The position numbers were made by a program, and so were the translations under genes. From contig NZ_JAUSZM010000003.1 of NCBI RefSeq assembly GCF_030817655.1, forward strand, positions 10,354,001-10,418,000: DNA of 64,000 nucleotides, in the 5' to 3' direction. The DNA is from Streptomyces sp. V4I2 (GTDB lineage: Bacteria > Actinomycetota > Actinomycetes > Streptomycetales > Streptomycetaceae). Below the pieces are notes generated by a model. It was not told the origin of the DNA. It searched no databases and was given only the letters and a program-made list of their open reading frames with translations. This document shows, piece after piece, positions 1 to 10,079 of the stretch (its first letter is position 1; each line of letters starts with the position of its first letter).

Positions 1-177
1 CCCACCGCCTGACCTCGACTCCGCAAACGTGACCCAGCAGATTGCATCGAGCTGGGGACACCATGTGACAACAACCTGGTGACGCACCACCAGGCCCACC
101 CCAGAGCATCAACTGAGTGGATGTGTGGCCCTTTCTCCGGAGGGCGCACAGCCAACGAATCAATCAAGGTGATCACC

Positions 178-948
178 ATGGCAACCGAGAGTGTTCTGCA
201 TCCAAGCCTGATCGTTCCGATCGGGCACGTCGAGCCCGTGCCCCGCCGTATCCGCGGCACGATCGGTGGCCGCGTCGCCTTCGATACCCGCCGCGCCCTG
301 TACGTGTGGGAATGGCAGGCCTACCCTCAGTTCAGCATCCCGATCGAGGACCTTGTGGACGGTGTTCTCCAAGACGACGACCACACGGAACAGCTCGGTG
401 CCGGACCGGCGCACCGACACACTCTGCGGGTAGGCCCTCACGTCCGCGCAGGCGCGGCCTGGCTCTGGGGCGAGGGCGCCCCGGGACCCTTGCATGACAC
501 CGTACGCTTCGAGTGGGAGGCCCTGGACGCGTGGTTCGAGGAAGACGAGCCCGTCTTCGTTCATCCCAGGAGCCCCTACTCCCGTGTGGACGCCCTGCGT
601 TCCACCAGCAGCGTTCGGGTGGAGCTGGATGGTGTGGTGCTGGCGGAGGCCCCCAATTGTGTGAAACTGTTCGAAACGGGCCTCCCCACCCGTTACTACC
701 TTGATCGCAACTGCGTCGACTGGACCCGACTGCGGCATTCAGACAGCGTGACCCGATGTCCCTACAAGGGGACGACGAGCAGTTACTGGTCCTTCGACAG
801 CGACAGAGCCTCCCATGAGGACATCGCCTGGGGCTACGACTTTCCGACCATTCACGCCAACCGCATCGCGGGGCTGACTGCGTTCTACAACGAGCATGTC
901 GACCTGTACGTCGATGGTGTCCCACTGCCGAGGTCCACTCACGGCTGA
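178..948 (+). CDS. DUF427 domain protein
   Basis: The product is about 256 residues. It carries two copies of the DUF427 fold, roughly residues 17-110 and 145-210. Each copy has the family's pattern of a short beta-rich segment around a modified-residue-like core (GRVAFDTRRALYVWEW in the first, VRVELDGVVLAEAPNC in the second) followed by aromatic, WSF-type strands. The ATG at 178 is preceded by AAGGTGATC, a better site than the in-frame start further upstream. DUF427 proteins are widespread in actinomycetes and have no settled function. The gene stands alone, with no obvious operon partner. Confidence 0.85.
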   Translation: MATESVLHPSLIVPIGHVEPVPRRIRGTIGGRVAFDTRRALYVWEWQAYPQFSIPIEDLVDGVLQDDDHTEQLGAGPAHRHTLRVGPHVRAGAAWLWGEGAPGPLHDTVRFEWEALDAWFEEDEPVFVHPRSPYSRVDALRSTSSVRVELDGVVLAEAPNCVKLFETGLPTRYYLDRNCVDWTRLRHSDSVTRCPYKGTTSSYWSFDSDRASHEDIAWGYDFPTIHANRIAGLTAFYNEHVDLYVDGVPLPRSTHG

Positions 949-1296
949 CCAGTAGTGTTCTGGTTTCGGCTCTTGTGGCGGAGGGCGGCCGCAGGGCCGC
1001 GGATGCTGTTCTGCGGCCTTGCCGAGTTCTCGGGAGACGCAGGGGTCGGTAGTCGACCGCCGGCCTCCCGCCGGCCGCGGCTCGGAAGCACCCTGATCGT
1101 GCCCTCGCTCGCTGCGCGCCCTGCGCTCCGGCGAGCACTGCTGACAGCGGAGGCGAGCCGATCGAAGCAGGGGGCTACAGGCCAGGGCTGATGGATACGG
1201 CTCGCGAACACTCGTGGTCCTGTCGTGTGAGTAGGGATAGATTTTGAGACAGCGTGTACACGAGGCCGAGGGTATGGTGACAGCCGGGAGGCTGCC
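949..1296. other. intergenic region, 348 bases
   Basis: No supported gene. It holds a perfect GCGGCC/GGCCGC stem at 985-1000 and a GC-rich self-complementary stretch near 1058-1085. These could end transcription of the DUF427 gene or be the edge of an old mobile element. A GGGAGG ribosome-binding site lies just before the LAL regulator at 1297. Confidence 0.5.
985..1000 (+). terminator. possible hairpin terminator after DUF427 gene
   Basis: Perfect six-base arms GCGGCC and GGCCGC with a four-base loop, 37 bases after the DUF427 stop codon. There is no clear U-run, which is usual for Streptomyces terminators. Confidence 0.3.
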
Positions 1297-4068
1297 ATGG
1301 GGAGAGACGGAGCGCGGGCCGGGGTCGTCGGGCGCCGGAACGAGTGCCGATATCTCGACCACCTCTTGGCAGAAGCCAGGGCCGGGCAGAGCGGGGTCCT
1401 GGTGGTGCGTGGTGAGGCAGGCATCGGGAAGACCGAACTGCTGAACTACCTGATCGAGCGTGCCATCCGTTGCCGCGTCGTCCGGGCGGCCGGCGTCCAG
1501 TCCGAAATGGAGCTCTCCTACGCTGGACTGCACCAACTCTGCGCTCCGCTGTTGTCCCACCTCGATGATCTTCCTGAACCGCAGCAGAACGCGCTGCGCA
1601 CGGCTTTCGGGATGCAGGCCGGTGATGCGCCTGATCGTTTTCTGGTGGGGCTGGCGACTCTCAGTCTGCTTGCCGGCGCCGTCGGTGACGAGCCGCTCGT
1701 CTGTCTCGTGGATGACGCGCAATGGCTGGACCGCGTGTCGGCCCAGACGCTGGAGTTCGTCGCTCGTCGGCTGCTTGCCGAATCGGTTCTGCTCGTTCTC
1801 GCCGTCCGTGAGTCCGGCCCTCGCGAGGCTTTCACCGACCTGCGAGAGCTTCACGTGCGCGGGTTGAGCGACAGTGATTCCCGCAGGCTCCTCGAAACGG
1901 TGATCACCGGCCCCCTCGACCGGCGCGTGCGGGACCGCATCGTGGCCGAAACGCGCGGCAATCCGCTGGCACTTCTGGAACTGCCGAGGGGCCTGACCGC
2001 AGTCGAATTGGCAGGAGGGCTCGCAGGGCTCGAGCGCCGCCCACTGTCCAGCCAGATCGAGAACGGTTTCCTCCGTCGCGTCCAGTCGCTCCCGGCGGAA
2101 ACGCGACAACTGCTGCTCATCGCCGCTGCAGAGCCGGTCGGTGATGTGGCCTTGCTGCGGCGGGCTGCTGAACGTCTCGGAATCGCTGTGAGCACTGCCG
2201 AGGCCAGCGCCGAAACGTCCGGACTCATCTCATTCGGTACGTGGGTTCGCTTCCGCCACCCGTTGGTTCGGTCTGCGGCGTATCGCGCCGCCGACTTCGA
2301 ACAACGGCGACGGGTCCACAAGGCCCTGGCGGACTCGATCGACGCGCAATTCGATCCGGAACGCCGTGTCTGGCACCTGGCGAGCGCGACGACGGGGCCG
2401 GACGAAGCCGTGGCCGCCGAATTGGAGAGATCGGCCGGGCGCGCGCAACTGCGCGGCGGAATCGCCACGGCGGCAGCTTTCCTCCAGCGAGCCACCGAAC
2501 TGACCTCGGACCCCGCACGCTGGGGGCCCCGGGCGTTGGCTGCGGCGCAGGCCAAGTATCGAGCAGGCGCTTTCGACGTTGCGCGGGAACTGGTCGACGC
2601 GGCGGAACTGAGCCGCCTCGACGACGTCAGGTCCGCGCAAGCCATGCTGCTCCGCGGGCAGATCATCTCCGTCTCCCAAAGTGCCAGTGCCGGACTACCG
2701 CTGCTGCTCAAAGCTGCCGAGCGGCTCCAGTCATTCGACGCCAAGCTCGCCCGTGAGACCTACCGGGACGCCCTCTACGCGGCATTGACCGCAGGCCGAC
2801 TGGCCGCGGGGGGCGTCCGCGACGTTGCAGAAGCGGTGCTGAGCGCACCGTCCTTGACTCACCCCGCGACCCGTGAGGATCTCCTCTTGCAGGGTGTCGC
2901 ACGGGTGATCACCGAAGGTTACGCCGCTGGTGCGCCGGTTCTCATGGAGGCTGTGGCCGCCTTCCGCACGGAGGAGGTCGCGCCGGAGGACGGTCTTGGG
3001 TGGCTCCCGCTCGTGTGCCGTATGGCACACACGACGTGGGACTTCGACGCCTGGTCAGAGCTCTCCGCCCGGCTGGTCGACATGGGCCGCGACACAGGAG
3101 CCCTCGCTTTTCTGCCGTCATCCCTCCTGCTCCGTCTGTCGAATCGGGCATTCGCCGGCGACCTGCGGGGCGCCGATTCCCTTGTCGCGGAGGCGAACGC
3201 GATCGGTGAGGCGACGGGCAGCACTTTCTTCGCGCACTACGGCGCACTGGTTCTGGAACCTTTCAAGGGGCGGGAGTCCACGACCCATCAGGCGATCGAA
3301 GCGCTCACGCAAGACCGTCTCCTGCAGGACGAGGGGAAGGTGACGACAGCCACGCAATGGGCCTTGGCGGTGCTCTACAACGGCCTTGGGCGATACGAAG
3401 AGGCCTACGCGTGCGCAGAACGTGGATGCGAGAACCCGCAGGAACTCGGCTTGTCCCTCCAGTCCAGGGTGGAATTCGTCGAAGCCGCCGTACGGTCGGG
3501 GCGAACAACCAGGGCGGCCGAAGCCGCGCGGATGATCGAAGAGATGGCCCAGGCCAGCAAAACCACCTGGGCACTCGGTATTTCGGCCGCTACCCGTGCC
3601 CTGGTGAGCGACGGAGGGGCAGCCGAGGATCTGCACCGAGAAGCCATCGAGCTGCTCGACAGGACGCAGACCCGGATGGACAGCGCCCGCGCCCGACTCA
3701 GGTACGGTGAATGGCTGCGAAGTGAAGGCCGACCGGCGGACGCTCGTGAACGGCTGAGCGAAGCGCACGAGATGCTCAGCGAGGCGGGCGCCGAGGCATT
3801 CGCGGAGCGCGCACGACGTGAGCTCCAGGCGGCGGGAGCGAAGGTGCGCAAACGAGCCTCAGTCGCGGCGGCGATCCTCACGCCAAAAGAAGTCGAGATC
3901 GCGCGGCTTGCCAAGGAGGGTTTCACCAACCCGGAGATCGGCGCCCGACTGTTCCTCAGTCCTCATACGGTCGATTGGCATTTGCGCAAGGTGTTCGCGA
4001 AATTGGGTATCTCCTCCCGCAAAGAGATCTCTTCGGTGCGGCCGGAAGGTCTGACGGCCACACGTTGA
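1297..4068 (+). CDS. LAL-family LuxR transcriptional regulator (first of pair)
   Basis: A 923-residue regulator of the large ATP-binding LuxR (LAL/MalT-like) class. Walker A (GEAGIGKT) is at residues 39-46 and a Walker-B-like CLVDDAQWLD near 136. A long helical, TPR-like middle follows, then a C-terminal LuxR helix-turn-helix at about 861-912 (LTPKEVEIARLAKEGFTN, SPHTVDWHLRKVFAKLGIS). The family couples ATP and ligand sensing to activation of metabolic or antibiotic genes. The ATG at 1297 has GGGAGG nine bases upstream. It closely resembles the regulator encoded on the other strand at 5224-7968 (shared segments around HQLCAP, PDRFLVGLA and DDAQWLDRVSAQTL), so the two are probably diverged duplicates. 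No target gene is obvious. Confidence 0.92.
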   Translation: MGRDGARAGVVGRRNECRYLDHLLAEARAGQSGVLVVRGEAGIGKTELLNYLIERAIRCRVVRAAGVQSEMELSYAGLHQLCAPLLSHLDDLPEPQQNALRTAFGMQAGDAPDRFLVGLATLSLLAGAVGDEPLVCLVDDAQWLDRVSAQTLEFVARRLLAESVLLVLAVRESGPREAFTDLRELHVRGLSDSDSRRLLETVITGPLDRRVRDRIVAETRGNPLALLELPRGLTAVELAGGLAGLERRPLSSQIENGFLRRVQSLPAETRQLLLIAAAEPVGDVALLRRAAERLGIAVSTAEASAETSGLISFGTWVRFRHPLVRSAAYRAADFEQRRRVHKALADSIDAQFDPERRVWHLASATTGPDEAVAAELERSAGRAQLRGGIATAAAFLQRATELTSDPARWGPRALAAAQAKYRAGAFDVARELVDAAELSRLDDVRSAQAMLLRGQIISVSQSASAGLPLLLKAAERLQSFDAKLARETYRDALYAALTAGRLAAGGVRDVAEAVLSAPSLTHPATREDLLLQGVARVITEGYAAGAPVLMEAVAAFRTEEVAPEDGLGWLPLVCRMAHTTWDFDAWSELSARLVDMGRDTGALAFLPSSLLLRLSNRAFAGDLRGADSLVAEANAIGEATGSTFFAHYGALVLEPFKGRESTTHQAIEALTQDRLLQDEGKVTTATQWALAVLYNGLGRYEEAYACAERGCENPQELGLSLQSRVEFVEAAVRSGRTTRAAEAARMIEEMAQASKTTWALGISAATRALVSDGGAAEDLHREAIELLDRTQTRMDSARARLRYGEWLRSEGRPADARERLSEAHEMLSEAGAEAFAERARRELQAAGAKVRKRASVAAAILTPKEVEIARLAKEGFTNPEIGARLFLSPHTVDWHLRKVFAKLGISSRKEISSVRPEGLTATR

Positions 4069-4274
4069 CCGTGTTCGACACGTCGCCCGCGCTCGGCGTA
4101 GGGCCTGTCCAAGCCCAGGCCGAGCGGGGTGGCCACGGACCCACCACGGCATCACCACGCAGTCCCCCACGGGGTCCCACGGAGTCTTGAAGGCGCGGGC
4201 TACGCCGTGTCGGCGCGAGGTTGGTCGCAGCTCGAATTTCCAGGTTGCTGACCCACCCAGCGGAGGATCCGACC

Positions 4275-4988
4275 ATGGACAGGTACCTGCTCGAAGCCAG
4301 ACGCTTGCCGATGGACGGGGGCCACGCATCGCCCTCGACCATTGACGATCTGGAGGATGCGGCGTCCATATACCTGCGGAATCGGCCGGCACTCCTCAAG
4401 ATCGCCCATCGCATCCTCGACAACGAGAACGAGGCCGAAGAGGTGGTCCAGGAGGTATGGCTGCGACTGCAGCGCACCGATCGAACGTCCGTACGATCCC
4501 CTCAGGCGCTGTTGCGGACGATCACCGTCAGGTTGGCGATCAACTCGGTTCAATCGGCTTACAGACGCCGGGAACGCAGTGCCACCCCTTGGCTTCCGGA
4601 GGCGTTGGACCCGGGCCCCAGCCCGGAATCAGCAGCCGAGCAGCAAGACACCGTGGAGCGAGCGGTCTCGCTGCTTCTGGAGACGTTGACACCTCCGCAG
4701 CGCACAGCGTTCGTCCTCCGGGAGGGGTTCGGTTATCCGTACGAGCGGATTGCCGGCCTTCTGCATCTCAGCGTCGCCAACGCCAGGCAGCAGGTCACTC
4801 GCGCACAACGGCGACTGGGTGCGAAGCGTCACCGGCAACCGGTGGACTCCATCAGCCATCGCTGTCTTGTGCAGGCCTTCCTCGCGGCGGCACAGGGAGG
4901 CGACCTGGACCGCCTGGAGCGGGTCCTCCTGTCGGAGACCGGCCCGACAGTTCGAGCCGCGAGGCCGGCCGGGGCGCGGGCGGCGTAA
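4275..4988 (+). CDS. ECF sigma factor, ECF41/SigJ-like, shortened C terminus
   Basis: A 237-residue sigma factor. Region 2 spans about residues 37-67 (RPALLKIAHRILDNENEAEE) and region 4 about 137-181 (LTPPQRTAFVLREGFGYPYE, then SVANARQQVTRAQRRL). The final part, LVQAFLAAAQGGDLDRLERV, matches the first helix of the SnoaL-like domain that ECF41 sigma factors carry after region 4. Here it stops about 20 residues later, where the family usually runs roughly 100 further. In ECF41 that domain modulates activity, so this form may be deregulated or damaged. ATG at 4275 follows GGAGGATCC. It lies between two LAL regulators, and no anti-sigma gene is adjacent. Confidence 0.85.
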   Translation: MDRYLLEARRLPMDGGHASPSTIDDLEDAASIYLRNRPALLKIAHRILDNENEAEEVVQEVWLRLQRTDRTSVRSPQALLRTITVRLAINSVQSAYRRRERSATPWLPEALDPGPSPESAAEQQDTVERAVSLLLETLTPPQRTAFVLREGFGYPYERIAGLLHLSVANARQQVTRAQRRLGAKRHRQPVDSISHRCLVQAFLAAAQGGDLDRLERVLLSETGPTVRAARPAGARAA

Positions 4989-5223
4989 GAACGTGGTCGG
5001 ACTCATCGGCGCCGTTTCTGGTCTACCCCATGGATTGATTACCGTCCCTTTTCTTAGAGACCCGGGGCGTTTGCAGTGTCGACCGGACTGAGTCAGCGAT
5101 TTCCCCCTTGAAGGGCGGCTGACATCAGGTTCACGCAGAGAGGTACCTGGTCGCGCCCTTGACAGGCCGTAGGTGTCTCCGTGGTCACCTCGTGGAGAGC
5201 CCCTGGGGCGGTCCGTCAATCGG

Positions 5224-7968
5224 TCAGAGCGCCCTGGGCAGGAGCCGGCGAGAAGTGATGTTGAGTTTGGCGTACACCTTGCGCAGGTGCCATTCCACGG
5301 TGTGCGGGCTGAGGAACAGCTGTGCGCCGATCTCGGTGTTGGTGAGCCCCGCACGGGCCAGCTGCGCGATCTGCGCTTCCTGGGGGGTCAGCGTCGCCGG
5401 GGCGGCACCGGTCCGCCGGGTCACGGTCTCGCCGGCGGCCCGTAGTTCACGGACGGAGCGCTCGGCGAACGCGCCGGCGCCGAACTGACTGAAGAGGGTG
5501 TGCGCCACGCGAAGTTGTTCGCGGGCGTCGACGCGGCGGTTCTGCCGGCGCAGCCATTCGCCGTACACCAGGTGTGCCCGTGCCAGATCCGTCCTGACCC
5601 GAGTACGTCCGAGTCGCTCGATAGCCTCGCGGTAGAGCTCTTCGGCAGAGTCCTCCTGGCCGAGCAGAGCCTGCGAGCGTGCCTGAACCCCCAAGGCCCA
5701 GGCCGTGCCCGCGGCTTCGGTGGCCCGGGTCAGTTCGGCCAGTGCGGCCTCGGCCGCCTCACGGTGACCGCTGCGAACTGCGGCCTCCACCAGTTCAGTC
5801 AATCCCCAGTTGTATACGGCGACATCCTGCGGGTGCGCGCTCGCCTGACGGGCGGAGTCGAATGCCTCCTCGTATCGGCCCAAACCGTTGTAGAGCACTG
5901 CTGCGGCCCGATGGCCGACGGACAGGCCGGCGCCTTCACCGCGATTGATGGCCTCGTCCTGGCTGGCCCTGATAAGCGTTACGGCCTCGCGTTCCCTTCC
6001 TTGCCAGGCGGCGAGGGTAATCGTTCCGTAGGGCGTGAAGCTGTTGCTGCCGGCGGCCTCCTGGACACTGAGGCTCTCCGCGATGAGTAGTTCCGCCGCG
6101 TCCAGTTCACCGGCGAACGTGTGGACGACTGACCGTGAGTGGAGCGCGAGGGGCAACTCTGTCAGCGCGCCGACGGTGCGGGTGGTCTGCACGTGGCGTG
6201 TCGCCAGCTCAGTCCAACCTTCGTCGTCCCACATATCGGCAGCGAGGGCGCCGCCCAACCATGACCAGCGCAGGACCTGCTCGGGGTCGGTCTCCTGACG
6301 GAGCCCGGTCACCGCGTCACGCGCGCCGGCGACGGCGGCACGGTACCCACTGGTGAACCGGGGGGCCAAGGCGTCCATGAGAAGGTCGGCATTGCGTGAC
6401 AGCCGTGTGCCGGACGGTGACGTCCTGTGCGCTGCTTCCGCCACCTCTCGCACCGTAGCCCCAACAGCGAGGCGACCTGCGAACATGGCTGCTGACACGG
6501 TGTCCAGAAACGTCTCGCGAGCCAGGCCGACGTCGAGCGGGACCAAGCGCTGCGCGGCGGCCAGCAGGAGGGGGAGCGCTTCGGCGCCGCGGCTGCCGAC
6601 GAAGGCGATCTGAGCGTGGGTGAGGTGCACGCGAGCGTGACCGATCTCGTCCAGGACCCCGCTCTCGGCGAGGGACAGCAGATCACGCGCCGCGGCTGGT
6701 GCACCGGCCCGAAGCTTCGCTTGCGCTGCCGCGAGGGCACGCGTCGCTTTCCGTTGTGGCTGCGGAGTCAATACAGCCGCGTGTGCGAGAAACGCCGCGG
6801 CCGCGGCGGTGCCGCCGCGCGCCTGCGCCCGCACGGCGGATGACTCCAGTTCGGCGGCGATCTCCTCGTCGGGCCGCACCGTTGATCGTGCCAGGTGCCA
6901 TGCACGACGGTCGGGATCGTGGCCGGGGTCGGTCACCGCTGCCAGGACGCGGTGGATCTCTCGCAGCTCCGCGAGATCGGCCGACCGGTAGATTGCCGAG
7001 CGCAGAAGCGGATGCTTGAAACGCACCAGAGCGCCGATGTCGAACAGCCCCGCTGCCACTGCCGGGCCTGCCGCTTCAGGATCGATGTCCAGGAGCGCCG
7101 CTGCGCGTCTGAGGAGTGTCACGTCCCCGATCGGTTCGGCGGCGGCTGCCAGCAGCAGTCGCTGCGTCGCGGGCGGGAGCGAGCGGACCCGCTCGAGGTA
7201 GCTCCGCTCGATGCGGCCGGTCACCGGTCCGGGGTCCGGCAGGCCGAAACCGTCAAGGGGTTCCGTCTCTTCCCGGCTGTGCGGAAGTTCCAGAAGCGCG
7301 AGGGGGTTGCCGCGGGCTTCTGCGAGGATTCGGTCGCGGACTCGTTCGTCCAGGAGACCGCCGGCCTCCGAAGCCAGAAGCACGAGGGCGTCGCTGTTGT
7401 CGAGGCCGTCGATCGTCAGTTCAGGCAGTCCGGCGAACTCGTCGCGTGCCTTCAGTTCACGCGTGGCGAACACCAGTGCGAGGGGTTCGGCGAGCATCCG
7501 CCGTGTCACGAAGGCCAGAGTCTGTGCGGATACCCGGTCGAGCCACTGCGCGTCGTCCACCAGGCAGAACAGCGGCTTTTCGGCGGCCACCTCGGTCAGC
7601 AGTCCGAGCACGGCGAGACCGACCAGGAACCGGTCCGGTGGTGGGCCGGTGCTGACCCCGAACGCCGTGGTCAGCGCTTCTCGCTGCGGGAGCGGAAGGG
7701 AGTCGGCGTGACCGAGGAACGGCGCGCACAACTGGTGCAGGCCTGCGAACGGCAGTTCCATCTCCGACTCGGCACCCGCACTGCGGGCGACGCGGTATCC
7801 GGCGACGTGCCCGGCCAGATGATCGAGCAGAGCGGACTTTCCTATGCCGGCCTCACCGCGTAGGACAAGAGCTGAGCTCTGTCCGGCCTCGACTTTCGAC
7901 GCCAGCTCTTCAAGCGCATTGCACTCGCGGTGCCGACCGCGCAGTTGCATACGACCCTGTCCGCTCAC
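5224..7968 (-). CDS. LAL-family LuxR transcriptional regulator (second of pair)
   Basis: A regulator of about 914 residues with the same architecture as the gene at 1297-4068. It has an N-terminal Walker A GEAGIGKS, Walker-B-like CLVDDAQWLD, a helical repeat region, and a C-terminal LuxR helix-turn-helix (LTPQEAQIAQLARAGLTN, SPHTVEWHLRKVYAKL). Three starts are possible. I give the GTG at 7968, preceded by GGGGGTC. An ATG at 7950 (preceded by GGACAGG) and an ATG at 7998 are alternatives, and the conserved domain begins just after 7950. It points toward the ECF sigma gene. Two near-equal paralogues facing each other around a sigma factor suggest an inverted duplication followed by divergence. 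Confidence 0.9.
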   Translation of the reverse strand: MSGQGRMQLRGRHRECNALEELASKVEAGQSSALVLRGEAGIGKSALLDHLAGHVAGYRVARSAGAESEMELPFAGLHQLCAPFLGHADSLPLPQREALTTAFGVSTGPPPDRFLVGLAVLGLLTEVAAEKPLFCLVDDAQWLDRVSAQTLAFVTRRMLAEPLALVFATRELKARDEFAGLPELTIDGLDNSDALVLLASEAGGLLDERVRDRILAEARGNPLALLELPHSREETEPLDGFGLPDPGPVTGRIERSYLERVRSLPPATQRLLLAAAAEPIGDVTLLRRAAALLDIDPEAAGPAVAAGLFDIGALVRFKHPLLRSAIYRSADLAELREIHRVLAAVTDPGHDPDRRAWHLARSTVRPDEEIAAELESSAVRAQARGGTAAAAAFLAHAAVLTPQPQRKATRALAAAQAKLRAGAPAAARDLLSLAESGVLDEIGHARVHLTHAQIAFVGSRGAEALPLLLAAAQRLVPLDVGLARETFLDTVSAAMFAGRLAVGATVREVAEAAHRTSPSGTRLSRNADLLMDALAPRFTSGYRAAVAGARDAVTGLRQETDPEQVLRWSWLGGALAADMWDDEGWTELATRHVQTTRTVGALTELPLALHSRSVVHTFAGELDAAELLIAESLSVQEAAGSNSFTPYGTITLAAWQGREREAVTLIRASQDEAINRGEGAGLSVGHRAAAVLYNGLGRYEEAFDSARQASAHPQDVAVYNWGLTELVEAAVRSGHREAAEAALAELTRATEAAGTAWALGVQARSQALLGQEDSAEELYREAIERLGRTRVRTDLARAHLVYGEWLRRQNRRVDAREQLRVAHTLFSQFGAGAFAERSVRELRAAGETVTRRTGAAPATLTPQEAQIAQLARAGLTNTEIGAQLFLSPHTVEWHLRKVYAKLNITSRRLLPRAL

Positions 7969-8140
7969 CTTGACCCCCGTACGGGAGCATAACAACACCG
8001 TAGTCGATCAAGGCCGAAACGATGATGTCACGGTGAGCTGCGGTTCTGTGCAGCCGGTCACTGCACAGGCGCAGTCGTACCCTTCAGAGGCCAACGGCGG
8101 CTGACACCCACATGCAAAAGCACGCCCGCGCCCAGGGCGT

Positions 8141-9243
8141 TCACGCAGACATGCGACACCCATCCCTCGGCGCTCGAGGTTGTTCAGGTGAGCGTGCCCG
8201 CAAGGTGATCAGCCCGCCGAAGAGCCCGGCACCCACAATCACCGAGACAAAGAGAGTCGTCGCACGCTCCCACGCCGCGGACATCCGGGAGCGGAAGGCT
8301 CCCTCGAAGAGCATGGCCACCAGCAGCGCGGCTGCGCTGAAAATGGTAACGGTGGCAAGGATGGTACGTGCCGCCACGCCGAACAAACCGTCGAGCAGTG
8401 CGAAGCTGAACGCCGTTCCGGCGAAAACGAGCAGATTCCTCAGAGTGATCCGAAGCCATCGCCGGTCGAATTTGTTCAACGGCCAGCCACGCCAAACGAT
8501 GAAGAACAAACCTGCCACGCCCCGCACAGTGCGAACACGGCACTGAGGTCCTCGTGCGAGAAGGGACCATCCTGACTGATCAGGCCGGAGCCCGTCGGCG
8601 CGTGAAATTTGTACGCCGTGTATTGCACGAGGAGAGCCAGTCCCCAGGAGAGTGCCAGCGCTGCGAAACCCGCGACCAGCCTGGGCAGTCGTTTGAACGG
8701 CCAGCCCTCGCCCACGAGGGTGAGTTGCAGCATCGCGGTGAAGACCGTGAGTCCCAGCGGTATTGCGGCGGGGTACAACGGTGCGCTGCCGAGTTCCGGG
8801 GTGGAGTCGAAGAGACCGGACACGTCGAAATGGCCCACGATCATCTGGCCGACGGCCGCCAGGGCCACACCCGCCGCTGCAATGAGAAGCGTGTCCACAA
8901 GGGCCGACCAACCAGGGCGCAGGGTCGAACCCGGCCAGTCCTCCCACCAGAACGCGACCATGGAGAGAACCGGCAGTGCGAACGTCATCAGTGGCGAGAG
9001 GATGACCACTGCGCTCTCGGCGCCGTCCGGTCCGAAGGCGAGCAGTGCGGCCAGTGGAACGACTACCAGTAGCCCGGCAAATCCAAGACCCGGCTGGGCG
9101 GCAAGGCGTGCACGTTCGGCGTTGAGGAAGGCCTCGGAGTGCCGGAGGTGGGGGGTCGTTATCGTCGGCTGGTCGGGCAGCCTCTGGAACCAGATGCGTC
9201 TCGCGAAAGTCCCGCGCCTGGATTGGACCTTTGATTTATCCAT
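8141..9243 (-). pseudogene. multi-pass membrane protein, frameshifted
   Basis: Starting at the ATG at 9243, one frame encodes a basic N terminus and about five hydrophobic segments (for example GLLVVVPLAALLAFG, LVDTLLIAAAGVALAAVGQM, LAALALSWGLALLVQYTAYK). At about 8515-8525, in a GCGGGGCG stretch, coding switches to the next frame. That frame gives three more membrane segments (LLVFAGTAFSFALLDG, ATVTIFSAAALLVAML, LFVSVIVGAGLFGGLITL) to the stop at 8141. Both halves contain a GWPxxxF/L-type loop, suggesting an internal repeat. I do not recognise the family. The single-base shift in a G-run may be a real mutation or a sequencing error. Confidence 0.7.
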
Positions 9244-9629
9244 GAAACGCACCATGAGATGTTGTCCCGTGTGTCTCTGCCGTCGAGTATCGGTCGTGCC
9301 ACAGTAAATCCGTGGCCAGGAAGGGACTTTGAGCTCCGGCCGGTGCAGCCCGACCATAGAGACCGAGTGCCTGTCCCAGGTGTGACACTGTGTTGGCGAG
9401 CGGTCAGCGCGTGAAAGTTCGTTCCTCCCGCCGTGGTGTCACAAACAGGTGCTCTGGGTGGTCCTTGTGTGAGGGCGGCCAAGTGAGCCGCCGTCTCGCC
9501 GAATCAGTGCGTGTGAAGGCAGGCTCCATTTTTGCGCCCTCTGTTGGGGAGTTGGCGTGCGGTTGGCCAACATGCCGGAGGAATAAGGGTGCCTGAAGGA
9601 TTGTGCTGCAAGAGGGAGAGGGAACCGCA
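9244..9629. other. intergenic region, 386 bases
   Basis: Lies between the divergent membrane-protein gene and the DUF5133 gene, so it should hold promoters for both. I see no convincing coding sequence or repeat in it. Confidence 0.5.
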
Positions 9630-9872
9630 GTGATCGTTCCTGTGGAGAAGGAAGTGCGTATTGCGCTTGCCCGGTTCGCGCAAGCGCGGATCGAGTACGA
9701 CGTCTGTCCCACGGGCCGGACCAGCCGGGCTCTGGAGGACGCGAAGTACACGCTGTGTGTCATGACCGGAGTGCGCACCGCCGAGCAGGCGCTGGTTGCG
9801 GCGGACACACTGCTGCAGCAGTACAGCATCCGCCGGAGGGGAAGTGATCGCCCCGACTGGCCCGATCGCTGA
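9630..9872 (+). CDS. DUF5133 domain protein
   Basis: A protein of about 80 residues. The diagnostic part is the C-terminal half: LEDAKYTLCVMTGVRTAEQA followed by a helix ending in LLQQY. This matches the conserved TLCVxTGTR signature of DUF5133, a small Streptomyces family often found near regulators and of unknown function. I prefer the GTG at 9630 because GAGGGAGAGGG sits 6-8 bases upstream; a GTG at 9603 is an alternative. It is not coupled to any neighbour. Confidence 0.75.
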   Translation: MIVPVEKEVRIALARFAQARIEYDVCPTGRTSRALEDAKYTLCVMTGVRTAEQALVAADTLLQQYSIRRRGSDRPDWPDR

Positions 9873-10079
9873 GGGGTGGCCGGCCATCTGTGCTGCTGGG
9901 TCGGCGGGTCGAAGTCCCGGCACCGCAAGGCGTTCCGATCCGTAGCATCGGTGTCACAACTCGCCTGGCTGGCCTGTCATGTTGGCATCGGCGCCTCCGG
10001 ACCGTTCCAGCGATTGGGCTGCTCGACCGCCCGGCGGTGACTTCTTCGACAGGTTTTCAACCGCATAAGGATCAGCATC

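Noticed and set aside
739..2109. 456-codon minus-strand open frame over the DUF427 gene end and LAL regulator
   Set aside because: Overlaps real genes on the opposite strand; no motif is present.
8112..8546. Plus-strand frame opposite the membrane-protein 3' half
   Set aside because: The minus strand gives clear membrane helices continuous with the upstream half after one frameshift; the plus frame has no such support.
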